A stretch of 64,000 nt of DNA from positions 8,308,001 to 8,372,000 of the forward strand of contig NZ_JAUSZI010000002.1 in NCBI RefSeq assembly GCF_030817415.1, written 5' to 3'. A program made the position numbers and the translations under genes. This DNA is from Streptomyces umbrinus. Lineage in GTDB: Bacteria; Actinomycetota; Actinomycetes; Streptomycetales; Streptomycetaceae. The first letter of the stretch is position 1, and each line of letters begins with the position of its first letter. Positions 16,329-24,667 of the stretch are shown here, one piece after another. A model generated the notes under the pieces. The model did no database searches. It had not been told where the DNA came from and was given only the letters and a program-made list of their open reading frames with translations.

Positions 16329-17177
16329 TCAGACCTCTTCGCGCACCGGCGCGGCCGGCTTCGCCTTGTCCTTGTCCGGCCGTGAGGGGGCCAGGAAGAA
16401 GGCGAGGGTCGGTACCAAGTACAGGGACCACACGACGACTTGGAGGACCGTCGGATCCGGCTGGAAGTTGAAGACGCCCTTGAGGAGCGTGCCGTACCAG
16501 CTGTCCGGCGGGATGGTCTCGCTGATGTCGAAGGCCTTGTTCGTCAGCCCCGGCAGGAAGTCGGCCTCCTGGAGGTCGTGGAAGCCGTACGCGAGGACAC
16601 CCGCGGCCACCACGACCAGCATGGCGCCGGTCCAGGTGAAGAACTTGGCGAGGTTGATGCGCACGGCGCCCCGGTAGAAGAGGTAGCCGAGCACGACCGC
16701 CGTCGCGATGCCCAGCAGCACGCCGATCAGCGGGCCCTCGGTGCCGTCGCTGGACGCGCGTACGGACGTCCAGACGAACAGGGACGTCTCCAGACCCTCG
16801 CGTCCCACGGCCAGGAACGCGGTCGCGACCAGCGCGCCCGTGCCCATCTGCAGTGCCGCGTCCAGCTTGCCGTGCAGGTCGGCCTTCAGATGGCGGGCCG
16901 TACGCCGCATCCAGAAGACCATCCAGGTGACCAGGCAGACCGCGATGATCGACAGCGAGCCGCCGAGCGCCTCCTGCGCCTCGAACGTCAGCTCCTGGGA
17001 GCCGAATTCGAGCGCGCACCCGAAGCCGAGGGCGAGACCCACCGCGATGGCGATGCCGATCCAGATCGGCTTCAGCGCGTCCCGCCGGTCCGTCTTCACC
17101 AGATACGCGATGAGGATGCAGACGACGAGGCTGGCTTCCAGGCCCTCGCGCAGGCCGATCAGATAGTTCGCGAACAC
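16329..17177 (-). CDS. efeU: elemental iron permease EfeU (FTR1 family)
   Basis: A 282-residue seven-helix FTR1-type permease with two REGLE motifs (LREGLEASLVV near residue 9, and VGREGLETSLFVW near residue 124), the iron-binding signature of the family. It starts with GTG at 17177, three bases after the efeB stop, with AAGGAGG inside the end of efeB, so the two are translationally linked. EfeU carries ferric iron across the membrane after EfeO and EfeB act outside. It is the last gene of efeO-efeB-efeU. Confidence 0.93.
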   Translation of the reverse strand: MFANYLIGLREGLEASLVVCILIAYLVKTDRRDALKPIWIGIAIAVGLALGFGCALEFGSQELTFEAQEALGGSLSIIAVCLVTWMVFWMRRTARHLKADLHGKLDAALQMGTGALVATAFLAVGREGLETSLFVWTSVRASSDGTEGPLIGVLLGIATAVVLGYLFYRGAVRINLAKFFTWTGAMLVVVAAGVLAYGFHDLQEADFLPGLTNKAFDISETIPPDSWYGTLLKGVFNFQPDPTVLQVVVWSLYLVPTLAFFLAPSRPDKDKAKPAAPVREEV

Positions 17178-17180
17178 GGC

Positions 17181-18581
17181 CTACGCCTCCTTGGAGTTCG
17201 TGGAGTTCGTGGAGCTCTTGGAGTCCTTCGAGTCTTTCGAGAACAGGGTCCGGCCCCACCAGTCGTCCTTGTCGCGGACGCCGGGCGGGACGGCGAAGAC
17301 CGCTGAACCCACGTGCTGGATGTACTCGTTGAGCGCGTCGGTCGCCAGGCTCCGCTGCACCGGGATGAAGCCCTTGCGGACGTCCCGCTGGTAGGCGAGG
17401 AAGAACAGGCCCGCGTCCAGGCGGCCGAGGCCGTCGGTGCCGTCGGTGAAGGAGTAGCCGCGGCGCAGGAGCGTGGCCCCGGCGTTGGTGTCGGGGTGCG
17501 CGAGCCGTACGTGGGCGTCGGGTTTCATCGCCTTCAGGAACGGCCTGTCCCGCTCCTTCGCCTTTCCGACCGGGGCGCCCTCGCCCTTGTCACGGCCGAA
17601 GATGTCCTCCTGCTCCTGGAGGGAAGTACGGTCCCAGGTCTCGATGTTCATGCGGATGCGCCGGGCCACGAGGTACGAGCCGTCGACCATCCACGCCGGG
17701 CCGTCCTTCTCCTCGACCCACACGAACTTCTTCAGGCGGTCCGTCTCCGTGCCCGCGATGTTGCGGGTGCCGTCCTTGAACCCCATGAGGTTACGAGGGG
17801 TCTGGGCCTCCGGAGTCGTCGAGGACGTCTTGCCGAAGCCCAGTTGGGACCAGCGGATGACGACCTTGCCGAAGCCGATCCTGGCGAGGTTGCGGATCGC
17901 GTGCACCGCGACCTGCGGGTCGTCCGCGCAGGCCTGGACGCACAGGTCGCCGCCACTGCGGTTCCCGTCGAGGTTGTCGCCCGCGAACTTCGGCAGGTCG
18001 ACCAGGGCTTCCGGCCGCCGGTCCGCGAGGCCGAACTTGTCGAACAGGGACGGGCCGAAGCCGATCGTCAGGGTCAGCCGCGACGGTTTGAGGCCCAGCG
18101 CCTCCCCGGTGTCGTCCGGTGGCGCCTCGGCCAGACCGCCGTACGCGCCCTCGCCGACCGCGTGCCCGGCGGTCATCCGCCGCGCGGCCTCGGTCCAGTC
18201 CTTCAGCAGCTGGACGAACGCGGCCCGGTCCGTCGTCTTCACGTCGAACGCGGCGAAGTGCAGCCGGTCCTGCACCGGGGTGGCGATGCCCGCCTGGTTC
18301 GTGCCGTGGAAGGCGACCGCGGCGCCCGTAGAGGCCGCGGTCGGTTCCGTGTCGTCGCCGTTGCGGGCCATCGCCACCGCGCCGCCGGCCGCGGCGGCCC
18401 CGAGCGCGAGCCCGGCACCGCCCCAGCCGATCAGTGAACGCCGCGACGGGGCACGGGAGATGGAGTCCGCAGTCTCCTCGTTCCGGCCCGCAGGCGAGTC
18501 GTTCCGGTCCGTGCTTCCGCCGGTCCCGCCGGTTTCGTCGGTGGCTTCCGTCGTGCTCGTGTTGTTCGTGGTGTCCGTCAT
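17181..18581 (-). CDS. efeB: deferrochelatase/dye-decolourising peroxidase EfeB (Tat substrate)
   Basis: A 466-residue DyP-type heme peroxidase. A Ser/Thr/Asn-rich leader is followed by a Tat signal (SRRSLIGWGGAGLALGAAAAGG). Mature-domain landmarks include FGFGPSLFDKFG, GGDLCVQACADDP, the active-site region FKDGTRNI and the R-rich C-terminal part RRGYSFTDG. It ends in a low-complexity tail of repeated Ser/Asp/Lys/Thr/Asn residues. EfeB oxidises ferrous iron and has been reported to remove iron from heme without breaking the ring. It lies 28 bases downstream of efeO and 3 bases upstream of efeU. Confidence 0.93.
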   Translation of the reverse strand: MTDTTNNTSTTEATDETGGTGGSTDRNDSPAGRNEETADSISRAPSRRSLIGWGGAGLALGAAAAGGAVAMARNGDDTEPTAASTGAAVAFHGTNQAGIATPVQDRLHFAAFDVKTTDRAAFVQLLKDWTEAARRMTAGHAVGEGAYGGLAEAPPDDTGEALGLKPSRLTLTIGFGPSLFDKFGLADRRPEALVDLPKFAGDNLDGNRSGGDLCVQACADDPQVAVHAIRNLARIGFGKVVIRWSQLGFGKTSSTTPEAQTPRNLMGFKDGTRNIAGTETDRLKKFVWVEEKDGPAWMVDGSYLVARRIRMNIETWDRTSLQEQEDIFGRDKGEGAPVGKAKERDRPFLKAMKPDAHVRLAHPDTNAGATLLRRGYSFTDGTDGLGRLDAGLFFLAYQRDVRKGFIPVQRSLATDALNEYIQHVGSAVFAVPPGVRDKDDWWGRTLFSKDSKDSKSSTNSTNSKEA

Positions 18582-18609
18582 GGCGCCAGGGCCCCTCTTA
18601 CGTCACGTC

Positions 18610-19764
18610 CTACTTCACGACGGCTGCGGCGAGCTTGGACAGCGGCTCCGCGAGCGCGTTCACCGCGTCGGAGAGCTCCTTGCGGTCGGCCTTGCTGACC
18701 TTGTCGTACGAGGTGAAGTCGTAGGTGGTCTTGTCCTCGCGGTACTTGTCGAGCAGCGTGTTCAGCGCCGCGAACTGCGTGTCGAGCTCCTTGGTGAGCG
18801 CCGCGTCGTTCTCCGAGGCGACCGGCTTCAGCAGCGCGTACGACTTCTCCGCGCCCTCGACGTTCGCCTTGAAGTCGACGAGGTCGGTGTGCGAGTAGCG
18901 CTCCTCCTCGCCGGTGACCTTGCCGGTGGCGACCTCGTCGAGGAGCTCCTTGGCACCGTTGGCCATCGAGGTCGGGGTGATCTCGGCCTTGCCGACCCGC
19001 TTCTGCCAGTCGGTGAGGTCGGTGATCAGCTGGTCGGCGAGCTCGGAGTCGCGGTCGGTGAGCTTCTTGTCCTGCCAGAGCGAGCGCTCCAGGCGGTGCC
19101 AGCCGGTCCAGTCCTTCTCCGGATCCTGGCCCTCCTCCAGACCGTCCTCGCGCACGTCGACCTTCGGGTCGATGTCACCGAAGGACTCGGCGACGGGCTC
19201 GGTCCGCTCCCAGCCGATGCGCGAGTCGGCGTACGCCTTCTTCGCGGCCTCGATGTCGCCGGCCTTGACCGCCTGCGCGAAGACCTTCGCCTTGGGCAGG
19301 GTCTCGTCGGCCTGCTCCTGCGCGTACTCGCGGTAGGCGGCGACCGCCGAGTCGAGGCGCGGGTCCCGCTTGGCGACCTTGCCGGAACCGGTGGCCGTGA
19401 CGTCCTGACGGATGCCCTTGCCCTTCATGCCCGGCTTGCAGGCGATCCGGTAGTCGCCCTCCTTCACCTCGGCGGTGACCTTCTGCTTGGTGCCGGGGCC
19501 GATGTTCTCGCGCTCGGTGACGATCCGGTCGTCCGGGAAGAGGAGGTAGACCTCGGTGACCTTGGAGCCCTTGTTCTCGACGTCTATCTGGATGTGCCCG
19601 GCCGGGAACCTGGTCTTCGACACCTCGCACTTGGAGTCCGTGGCGGTCACCTTGACGACGCGGTCGTCGCCGCCCGAGGCATCGCTCTTCTCGGTGCAGC
19701 CCGCGACAGCGGCCAGCGCCGCCGCGGTCACGGCGGCGGTGACGGAGAGTCGGACGGCTCGCAT
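18610..19764 (-). CDS. efeO: iron uptake protein EfeO (cupredoxin plus M75-like domain), lipoprotein
   Basis: 384 residues. The N-terminal lipobox (LAAVAGC, Cys about 23) anchors it outside the membrane. A cupredoxin-like domain covers residues about 35-120 (CEVSKTRFPAGHIQIDVEN, IACKPGM). The M75/EfeM domain follows, with the metal-site pattern HxxE in WTGWHRLERSLW. EfeO binds iron outside the cell and passes it to EfeB/EfeU. It is the first gene of the operon; an iron box at 19832-19850 lies about 70 bases upstream. Confidence 0.92.
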   Translation of the reverse strand: MRAVRLSVTAAVTAAALAAVAGCTEKSDASGGDDRVVKVTATDSKCEVSKTRFPAGHIQIDVENKGSKVTEVYLLFPDDRIVTERENIGPGTKQKVTAEVKEGDYRIACKPGMKGKGIRQDVTATGSGKVAKRDPRLDSAVAAYREYAQEQADETLPKAKVFAQAVKAGDIEAAKKAYADSRIGWERTEPVAESFGDIDPKVDVREDGLEEGQDPEKDWTGWHRLERSLWQDKKLTDRDSELADQLITDLTDWQKRVGKAEITPTSMANGAKELLDEVATGKVTGEEERYSHTDLVDFKANVEGAEKSYALLKPVASENDAALTKELDTQFAALNTLLDKYREDKTTYDFTSYDKVSKADRKELSDAVNALAEPLSKLAAAVVK

Positions 19765-19831
19765 ACAGGCTCCAAGAGGGTCACAGGAAAGGCATGGAGG
19801 AGGAACAGGTCCTCAGTGAGGCTGCCCTAAC

Positions 19832-19850
19832 TTATCTGAGGCTTACCTGA
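19832..19850. promoter_or_regulatory. iron box (IdeR/DmdR-type) upstream of efeO
   Basis: The minus-strand sequence TCAGGTAAGCCTCAGATAA matches the consensus TTAGGTTAGCCTAACCTAA at 14 of 19 positions. It is expected to bind the iron-loaded repressor and shut the efe operon under iron sufficiency. Confidence 0.7.
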
Positions 19851-19952
19851 CTGAAAGCCGCCCGTCCAGTGATTCAGCTCTCATCGGTGACGCAAGGGCA
19901 CGGCCGGATCACGGTGGCTCAATCTGCCCCCCACGAAACGGTCAAAGATCGG

Positions 19953-20795
19953 TCAAGAACCCCTCACGGGAGCCACTAGGAGCTCGCCGGTGCGCGGATG
20001 CGGGAACACCTCGACCGGCTGCTGGTAGACGTCCGAAAGCAGTCGGTCGGTGAAGACCTCGGCCGGCCGTCCGTCGGCCACCGCACGCCCGGCGCGCAGG
20101 ATCGCGACCCGGTGCGCGTAGGCCGCCGCGAGCCCCAGATCGTGCAACACCACGACCACCGCGTCCCCGGCGTGCGCCCTTGCGCGGCAGACCCGGAGTA
20201 CCAGTTCCTGGTGGCGCAGGTCCAGGGCGGCGGTCGGTTCGTCGAGCAGCAGCAGCCGGGTGCGCTGGGCGAGCACCCGGGCGAGCGCCACTCGGGCCCG
20301 CTCACCGCCGCTGAGCGCCGAGAAGGACCGGCCCGCGAAGTCCGTGACCTCGGTCGCCGCCATGGCTGCCGCCACCGCCGCGTCGTCTGTTTCCTCTGCG
20401 TACTCCTCGGCCCGTCCGGCCCAGGGCGCCCGGCCCATCCGTACGACCTCCTCGACCGCGAACGGGAAGGAGAGCGCGGCGGACTGGGGGAGCATCGCCC
20501 GGCGCAGGGCCAGTTCCTGCGCCGACCAGTCGGACGCCGGGCGACCGTGGACGCGTACGACTCCTGCGGCGGCCGGGAGATCGGCGGCGAGCGCGCCCAA
20601 CAGGGTGGACTTTCCCGCCCCGTTGGGCCCGACCAGGGCCAGTACCTCGCCCGCGCGGGCCGTGACGTCCACGCCGGACAGCACCTCGCGGCCACCGAGC
20701 CGGACGTGCAGGGCCTCGGCCTCGGCGAGTACGTCGCCGGGGTGCACGGGGCCGGGAGGAGCGGGCATCGTGCCGATCAGTCCGAGCAGCTTCAC
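19953..20795 (-). CDS. hmuV: heme ABC transporter ATP-binding protein
   Basis: A 280-residue ABC ATPase: Walker A GPNGAGKS, Q-loop LPQSAALSF, signature LSGGERARVALARVL, Walker B LLLLDEPTAALD and H-loop VLHDL. The GTG start at 20795 overlaps the hmuU stop (GTGA) and has AGGAGG 8 bases upstream. An ATG at 20768 is possible, but the coupled GTG fits better. It powers heme import by the HmuU permease. Third gene of hmuT-hmuU-hmuV. Confidence 0.9.
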   Translation of the reverse strand: MKLLGLIGTMPAPPGPVHPGDVLAEAEALHVRLGGREVLSGVDVTARAGEVLALVGPNGAGKSTLLGALAADLPAAAGVVRVHGRPASDWSAQELALRRAMLPQSAALSFPFAVEEVVRMGRAPWAGRAEEYAEETDDAAVAAAMAATEVTDFAGRSFSALSGGERARVALARVLAQRTRLLLLDEPTAALDLRHQELVLRVCRARAHAGDAVVVVLHDLGLAAAYAHRVAILRAGRAVADGRPAEVFTDRLLSDVYQQPVEVFPHPRTGELLVAPVRGS

Positions 20796-21925
20796 GCCCA
20801 GCCTCCTTGCCTGCGACGGGTCCTGCGCAGCAGCCAGAAGAAGAAGGGGCTGCCGAAGAGCGCGGTGAGCACCCCGAGAGGCAGCTCGGCGGGCTCCACG
20901 ACGGTACGGGCCGCGAGGTCGCCCGAGAGCAGGACCACCGCACCGCCGAGCGCGCTGCCGGGGATGAGGAAACGGTGGCCGGGGCCCGCCGCCATGCGCA
21001 GCAGATGGGGGATGACGAGCCCGACGAAGCCGATGACACCGGAGACGCTCACGGCCGCGGCCGTCAGCAGCGCGACGACCAGGATCAGCACGACACGCAG
21101 CCGCTCGACGTCCACGCCCAGATGCCGGGCGGGCCGCTCGCCGAGGGACAACAGGTCCAACTTCCGTGCGTAGAAGGGCGCGACGGCCAGGCCGAGCGCC
21201 GCGCACGGCAGGACCGCGAGCACCTTCGGCCAGGTGGCCTGGGAGAGCGAGCCGAGCTGCCAGAAGGTGATCTGGTTCACCGCCGCGGTGTCCGCGAGGA
21301 AGATGAACAGGCCGATCAGCGCGCCCGCGAAGGCGTTCACCGCGATACCGGTGAGGATCAGCGTCACGACCTCCGTACGGCCGCCCGAGCGGGACATCGA
21401 GTACACCAGCAGGGCCGTGCCGAGACCCGCCACGAAGGCGAAGGCGGGGAGGGTCCAGTTGCCGAGGAAGTTCAGACCGAGCGAGATCGCGGCGACCGCG
21501 CCGACCGCCGCGCCCAACGAGACGCCGATGACGCTCGGTTCGGCGAGCGGATTGCCGAACACGCCCTGCATCAGCGCGCCCGCACAGCCCAGCGAGGCAC
21601 CGACGAGCAGCGCGAGCACGATCCGCGGGAAGCGCACGTTCCAGAGCACGGACTCGGGGACCCGGGCGAGTTCGCCGCCGCCGAGTCCGGCGCGGTGCGC
21701 GATGGACGACAGGACGTCACCGGGGGATATCTCGTACGCGCCGAGCCCGGCGGAGGCCAGGGTGAGGAGGCCGAGGAGGACGGCCAGGCCGACGGTGAGC
21801 AGCCAGGGGGCGCCGCGACGGGGCCCGGCGGGTCTGCCGGGGGGCGCCGACGCCACCGGGGCCGCGTCCGCTGTCCCGGCCTCTGTCCCGGAATCGGGCG
21901 CCGTGCCCTTGTCGGTCACGGTCAC
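20792..21925 (-). CDS. hmuU: heme/iron-siderophore ABC transporter permease (FecCD family)
   Basis: A 377-residue FecCD/BtuC-type permease with about ten membrane helices after a 40-residue cytoplasmic N-terminus. Family landmarks: LRVPRIVLALLVGASLG-like sequence (NVRFPRIVLALLVGASLGCAG), GNPLAEPSVIGVSLGAAVG and GVIGFVGLVIPHLLRM. The GTG at 21925 overlaps the hmuT stop by four bases (GTGA), so HmuT and HmuU are coupled. Substrate heme is inferred from the neighbouring HtaA proteins and heme oxygenase rather than from the permease itself. Confidence 0.9.
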   Translation of the reverse strand: MTVTDKGTAPDSGTEAGTADAAPVASAPPGRPAGPRRGAPWLLTVGLAVLLGLLTLASAGLGAYEISPGDVLSSIAHRAGLGGGELARVPESVLWNVRFPRIVLALLVGASLGCAGALMQGVFGNPLAEPSVIGVSLGAAVGAVAAISLGLNFLGNWTLPAFAFVAGLGTALLVYSMSRSGGRTEVVTLILTGIAVNAFAGALIGLFIFLADTAAVNQITFWQLGSLSQATWPKVLAVLPCAALGLAVAPFYARKLDLLSLGERPARHLGVDVERLRVVLILVVALLTAAAVSVSGVIGFVGLVIPHLLRMAAGPGHRFLIPGSALGGAVVLLSGDLAARTVVEPAELPLGVLTALFGSPFFFWLLRRTRRRQGGWA

Positions 21926-22923
21926 TCGGCGTCCCCGTACAACTGGTCGACCAGGGACTTCAGTACCTCGTCCGTGCGGGGGCCGTAGTTGAGGAGGACG
22001 CCGTCCTCGATCGAGACGACCCGGCGCTCCATTCCGGCGGGGGTCTGCGCGACGCCGGGGATCTTGACGAGACCGTCGATGCCGCCGACGGATTCGAGGC
22101 CCTTGGACATGACGAGGATCGCGTCGGGGGCGGCCTCGGCGAGAGCCTCGGTGGTGATCGTGGTGAAGTCCTTCTCCAGACCCGACTCGGCGCCGCCGTC
22201 CACCGCTCCCGCCGCTTCGAGCAGCGAGGTGGCCCCGGAGTCCTTGCCGCCGATCAGATACACGGAGGCGGTGCCGCGGAGGTAGAGGAAGGCGACGCGT
22301 GGCTTGTCGGTCTTCTTCGGAACGTCCTTGCGCACGGCGACGATCCGATCCTCGGAGCGCTTCGTGAGTTCCCTGCCCGCGGCCGGTACGCCGAGGGCGC
22401 GGGCCACCGTCCCGATCCGCGGGCCCACGTCGTCGAGACCCTTCGCCGGGTCGACGACGAGGACGGGGACACCCGCGTCACGGATCTGGTCCATCGCCTC
22501 GTCGGGCCCGGTGGTGGTTTCGGCGAGCACGAGATCGGGCTTGAGGGACAGGACGCTCTCCGCGGAGACGTCGTGGTTGCGCGTGACCACCGGCAGCTTC
22601 TCCGCCTGCGCGAACGTGGCGGTGATGTCACGGGCGACGACCCGGTCCCCGAGCCCCAGCGTGAAGACGATCTCGCTGAGACTCCCCGAGAGCGGAACGA
22701 TCCGCTCGGCGTCCCTGACGGTGACCTGCCTGCCGTCGGACGAGCGCACGGTGACCGGGAGTCGGGGGGTCGGGGTGTCGGCCAACGGCTCGACCCGATC
22801 GGCGGCGGCCTCGGCCTTGGCGGCCGGCGCTCCTTCCGGCGAACTGTCCGAGGAGCAGGCCGTCACGGTGAGCGCGAGCACCGCAAGCAGTGCCCCCGCC
22901 ACTCGAGTACGCAGACGTCGCAC
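21922..22923 (-). CDS. hmuT: heme-binding ABC transporter lipoprotein
   Basis: A 333-residue periplasmic-binding-type lipoprotein: lipobox LTVTAC (Cys about 23), then the helical-backbone TroA/BtuF fold (RIVPLSGSLSEIVFTLGLGDRVVARD, ESVLSLKPDLVLAETTTGP). In HmuT proteins a His and a Tyr ligate heme; NHDVSAESVL supplies a likely His and YLIGGKDSGATSL the usual second region. Start is GTG 22923. First gene of the minus-strand import operon, divergent from htaA with an iron box between. Confidence 0.88.
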   Translation of the reverse strand: MRRLRTRVAGALLAVLALTVTACSSDSSPEGAPAAKAEAAADRVEPLADTPTPRLPVTVRSSDGRQVTVRDAERIVPLSGSLSEIVFTLGLGDRVVARDITATFAQAEKLPVVTRNHDVSAESVLSLKPDLVLAETTTGPDEAMDQIRDAGVPVLVVDPAKGLDDVGPRIGTVARALGVPAAGRELTKRSEDRIVAVRKDVPKKTDKPRVAFLYLRGTASVYLIGGKDSGATSLLEAAGAVDGGAESGLEKDFTTITTEALAEAAPDAILVMSKGLESVGGIDGLVKIPGVAQTPAGMERRVVSIEDGVLLNYGPRTDEVLKSLVDQLYGDAE

Positions 22924-22970
22924 GGTCGCGTGGTTCCTTTCGGTTCGCCGAGGGCACGGGCGCTCTTCGG

Positions 22971-23031
22971 AGGGGCTACGCCCCTTTAGGGGCGCGGGAA
23001 ACTGCGCGACCAGCCCCCACGGCCCGCAGCC
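22971..23031. repeat. dispersed intergenic repeat (reverse orientation) in the hmuT/htaA divergent region
   Basis: Reverse copy of the repeat: GGGGCTACGCCCCTTTAGG then GGGGCGCGGGAAACTGCGCG and AGCCCCCACGGCCCGCAGCC. It sits between the hmuT start and the iron box, inside what should be hmuT's 5' untranslated or promoter region, unlike most copies. Confidence 0.7.
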
Positions 23032-23094
23032 AACAAACGACCCGCAGTCCCCTCTTCTGTCTCATCCAACGCTTCCCGCATCGGAAGACATAGC

Positions 23095-23113
23095 TTAGGT
23101 TAGCCTTACCTTT
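23095..23113. promoter_or_regulatory. iron box (IdeR/DmdR-type) between hmuT and htaA
   Basis: TTAGGTTAGCCTTACCTTT matches the 19-bp consensus at 16 positions. It lies 52 bases before htaA and 171 before hmuT, so it is well placed to repress the divergent heme-uptake genes when iron is ample. Confidence 0.8.
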
Positions 23114-23165
23114 CTCGCCAGAACCGCCCTGGATCTGGCCAGGTCCCGCGCCCCGGAGGACCCGA

Positions 23166-24602
23166 ATGCCCTCGCGCCCGTCCCTACGCACCTACGTGAC
23201 CCTGCTCTGCGCAGCAGTACTCGTGGCACTGCTCCCGGCCGGTCAGGCCCAGGCGGCAAGCCGAACCGTGCAGGGCGGCCGCCTGGACTGGGGCATCAAA
23301 TCCTCCTTCCAGAGCTACGTCACCGGCCCGATAGCGAACGGCAGTTTCTCCCTCACGGGCGGCGCGGCCACGGTCGGCGGCAGCCAGTTCCGCTTCCACT
23401 CGGCGACCGGCACGTACGACGGCGCCTCGGGCGCCTTCAACGCCGGCTTCTCCGGCGGTGTCCACTTCCTCGGGCACAAGAAGGACGACGGCACGTATCA
23501 GCTCGACCTCACGATCAGCCGCCCCACCGTCCGGCTCTCCGGCAACGGCGGCACCCTGTACGTCGACGTCATCAGCAAGGCGAAGGGCACCGGGGCGGTC
23601 ACGACGTCCTCGCGGGTGCCCTTCGCCTCCCTCTCCCTGGGCGGCATCAACATGAAGGGCGGCGGCAACGCGGTCCAGTTGAACAACCTGCCCGCCACCC
23701 TGACCGCCCAGGGAGCCAAGTCCTTCGCCGGGTACTACACGGCCGGCACCGCCCTCGACCCGGTCAGCCTCTCGGCGGACGTCAGGGCCGCGGCCGCCGC
23801 CGAGCCGTCACGCACGCCGTCGCCCTCCCCGTCCAAGTCCAGGGCAAAGAAGGAGAGTTCAGGCCGGATCGAGAACAGCGCCGTCGACTGGGGCGTGCGC
23901 CGGACCTTCCGCGAGTACGTCACCGGGTCCATCGCCAAGGGCGAGTGGAAGCTCACCGACGGAGCCGAGGACGGCGGCGCGCTCTTCCGCTTCCCCGAGG
24001 GCTCGGGCACGTACGACGAGAAGAAGCAGACCCTCGACGCGACCTTCACCGGAGCGGTCCGCTTCACCGGCGAGCAGGGCCTCGACCTGAAGCTCGGCGC
24101 GCTCCGGGCCAAGGTCACGGACGACGGAAAGGGCACGCTCTACGCCGACGTCACCGGCGCGGGCGGTACGGGCAGTACGGCCGGCACGGAGAAGAAGGTC
24201 CCCCTGGTCACCTTCACGGCCAAGGACTTCAAGCCCAAGGACGGCCTTGCCCGGCTGACCGAGGCGCCCACGAAGCTCACCGCCGACGGCGCCAAGGCCT
24301 TCGGCGGGATGTACAAGGCGGGCACGGAGATGGACCCGGTCTCCCTCGCCGTCGCCCTGACCGACAGCGCCGAACTGCCCGCGCTGCCCGACCTGGGCAG
24401 CGCGGAGTCGGCCACCCCGGAGGCCGCGGCCGCAGAACAGAAGACGGCCGAGCCCAAGGCCGAGGCCACCGCCAGCGATTCGGACGTCCCCGTCCTGCCC
24501 GTCGGCCTCGCGGCCGCTTCTCTGATCGCGGTGGCCGCGGCCTTCGTGATCATCCGCAGGCGTCGCGCCCAACCGGCCGCTGACGCCCCCGATGCGAACT
24601 GA
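23166..24602 (+). CDS. htaA: HtaA-domain heme-binding surface protein
   Basis: 478 residues. Signal peptide (LLCAAVLVALLPAGQAQA, cut near residue 34). Two HtaA domains: about 36-195 (GGRLDWGIKSSFQSYVTG) and about 235-400 (NSAVDWGVRRTFREYVTG), joined by a Ser/Pro linker. An Ala/Glu-rich stalk, one C-terminal membrane helix and an RRRR stop-transfer follow. No LPxTG or LAxTG precedes the helix, so it is probably held by the membrane helix. In Corynebacterium, HtaA domains bind heme via Tyr/His and hand it to HmuT. GGAGG supports ATG 23166. Confidence 0.9.
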   Translation: MPSRPSLRTYVTLLCAAVLVALLPAGQAQAASRTVQGGRLDWGIKSSFQSYVTGPIANGSFSLTGGAATVGGSQFRFHSATGTYDGASGAFNAGFSGGVHFLGHKKDDGTYQLDLTISRPTVRLSGNGGTLYVDVISKAKGTGAVTTSSRVPFASLSLGGINMKGGGNAVQLNNLPATLTAQGAKSFAGYYTAGTALDPVSLSADVRAAAAAEPSRTPSPSPSKSRAKKESSGRIENSAVDWGVRRTFREYVTGSIAKGEWKLTDGAEDGGALFRFPEGSGTYDEKKQTLDATFTGAVRFTGEQGLDLKLGALRAKVTDDGKGTLYADVTGAGGTGSTAGTEKKVPLVTFTAKDFKPKDGLARLTEAPTKLTADGAKAFGGMYKAGTEMDPVSLAVALTDSAELPALPDLGSAESATPEAAAAEQKTAEPKAEATASDSDVPVLPVGLAAASLIAVAAAFVIIRRRRAQPAADAPDAN

Positions 24603-24667
24603 ATTTCCCAGCGCTGTCCGCGAGTTGAGCGGACGCCCACACACGGAGCCGAGGAGAACCCACGACC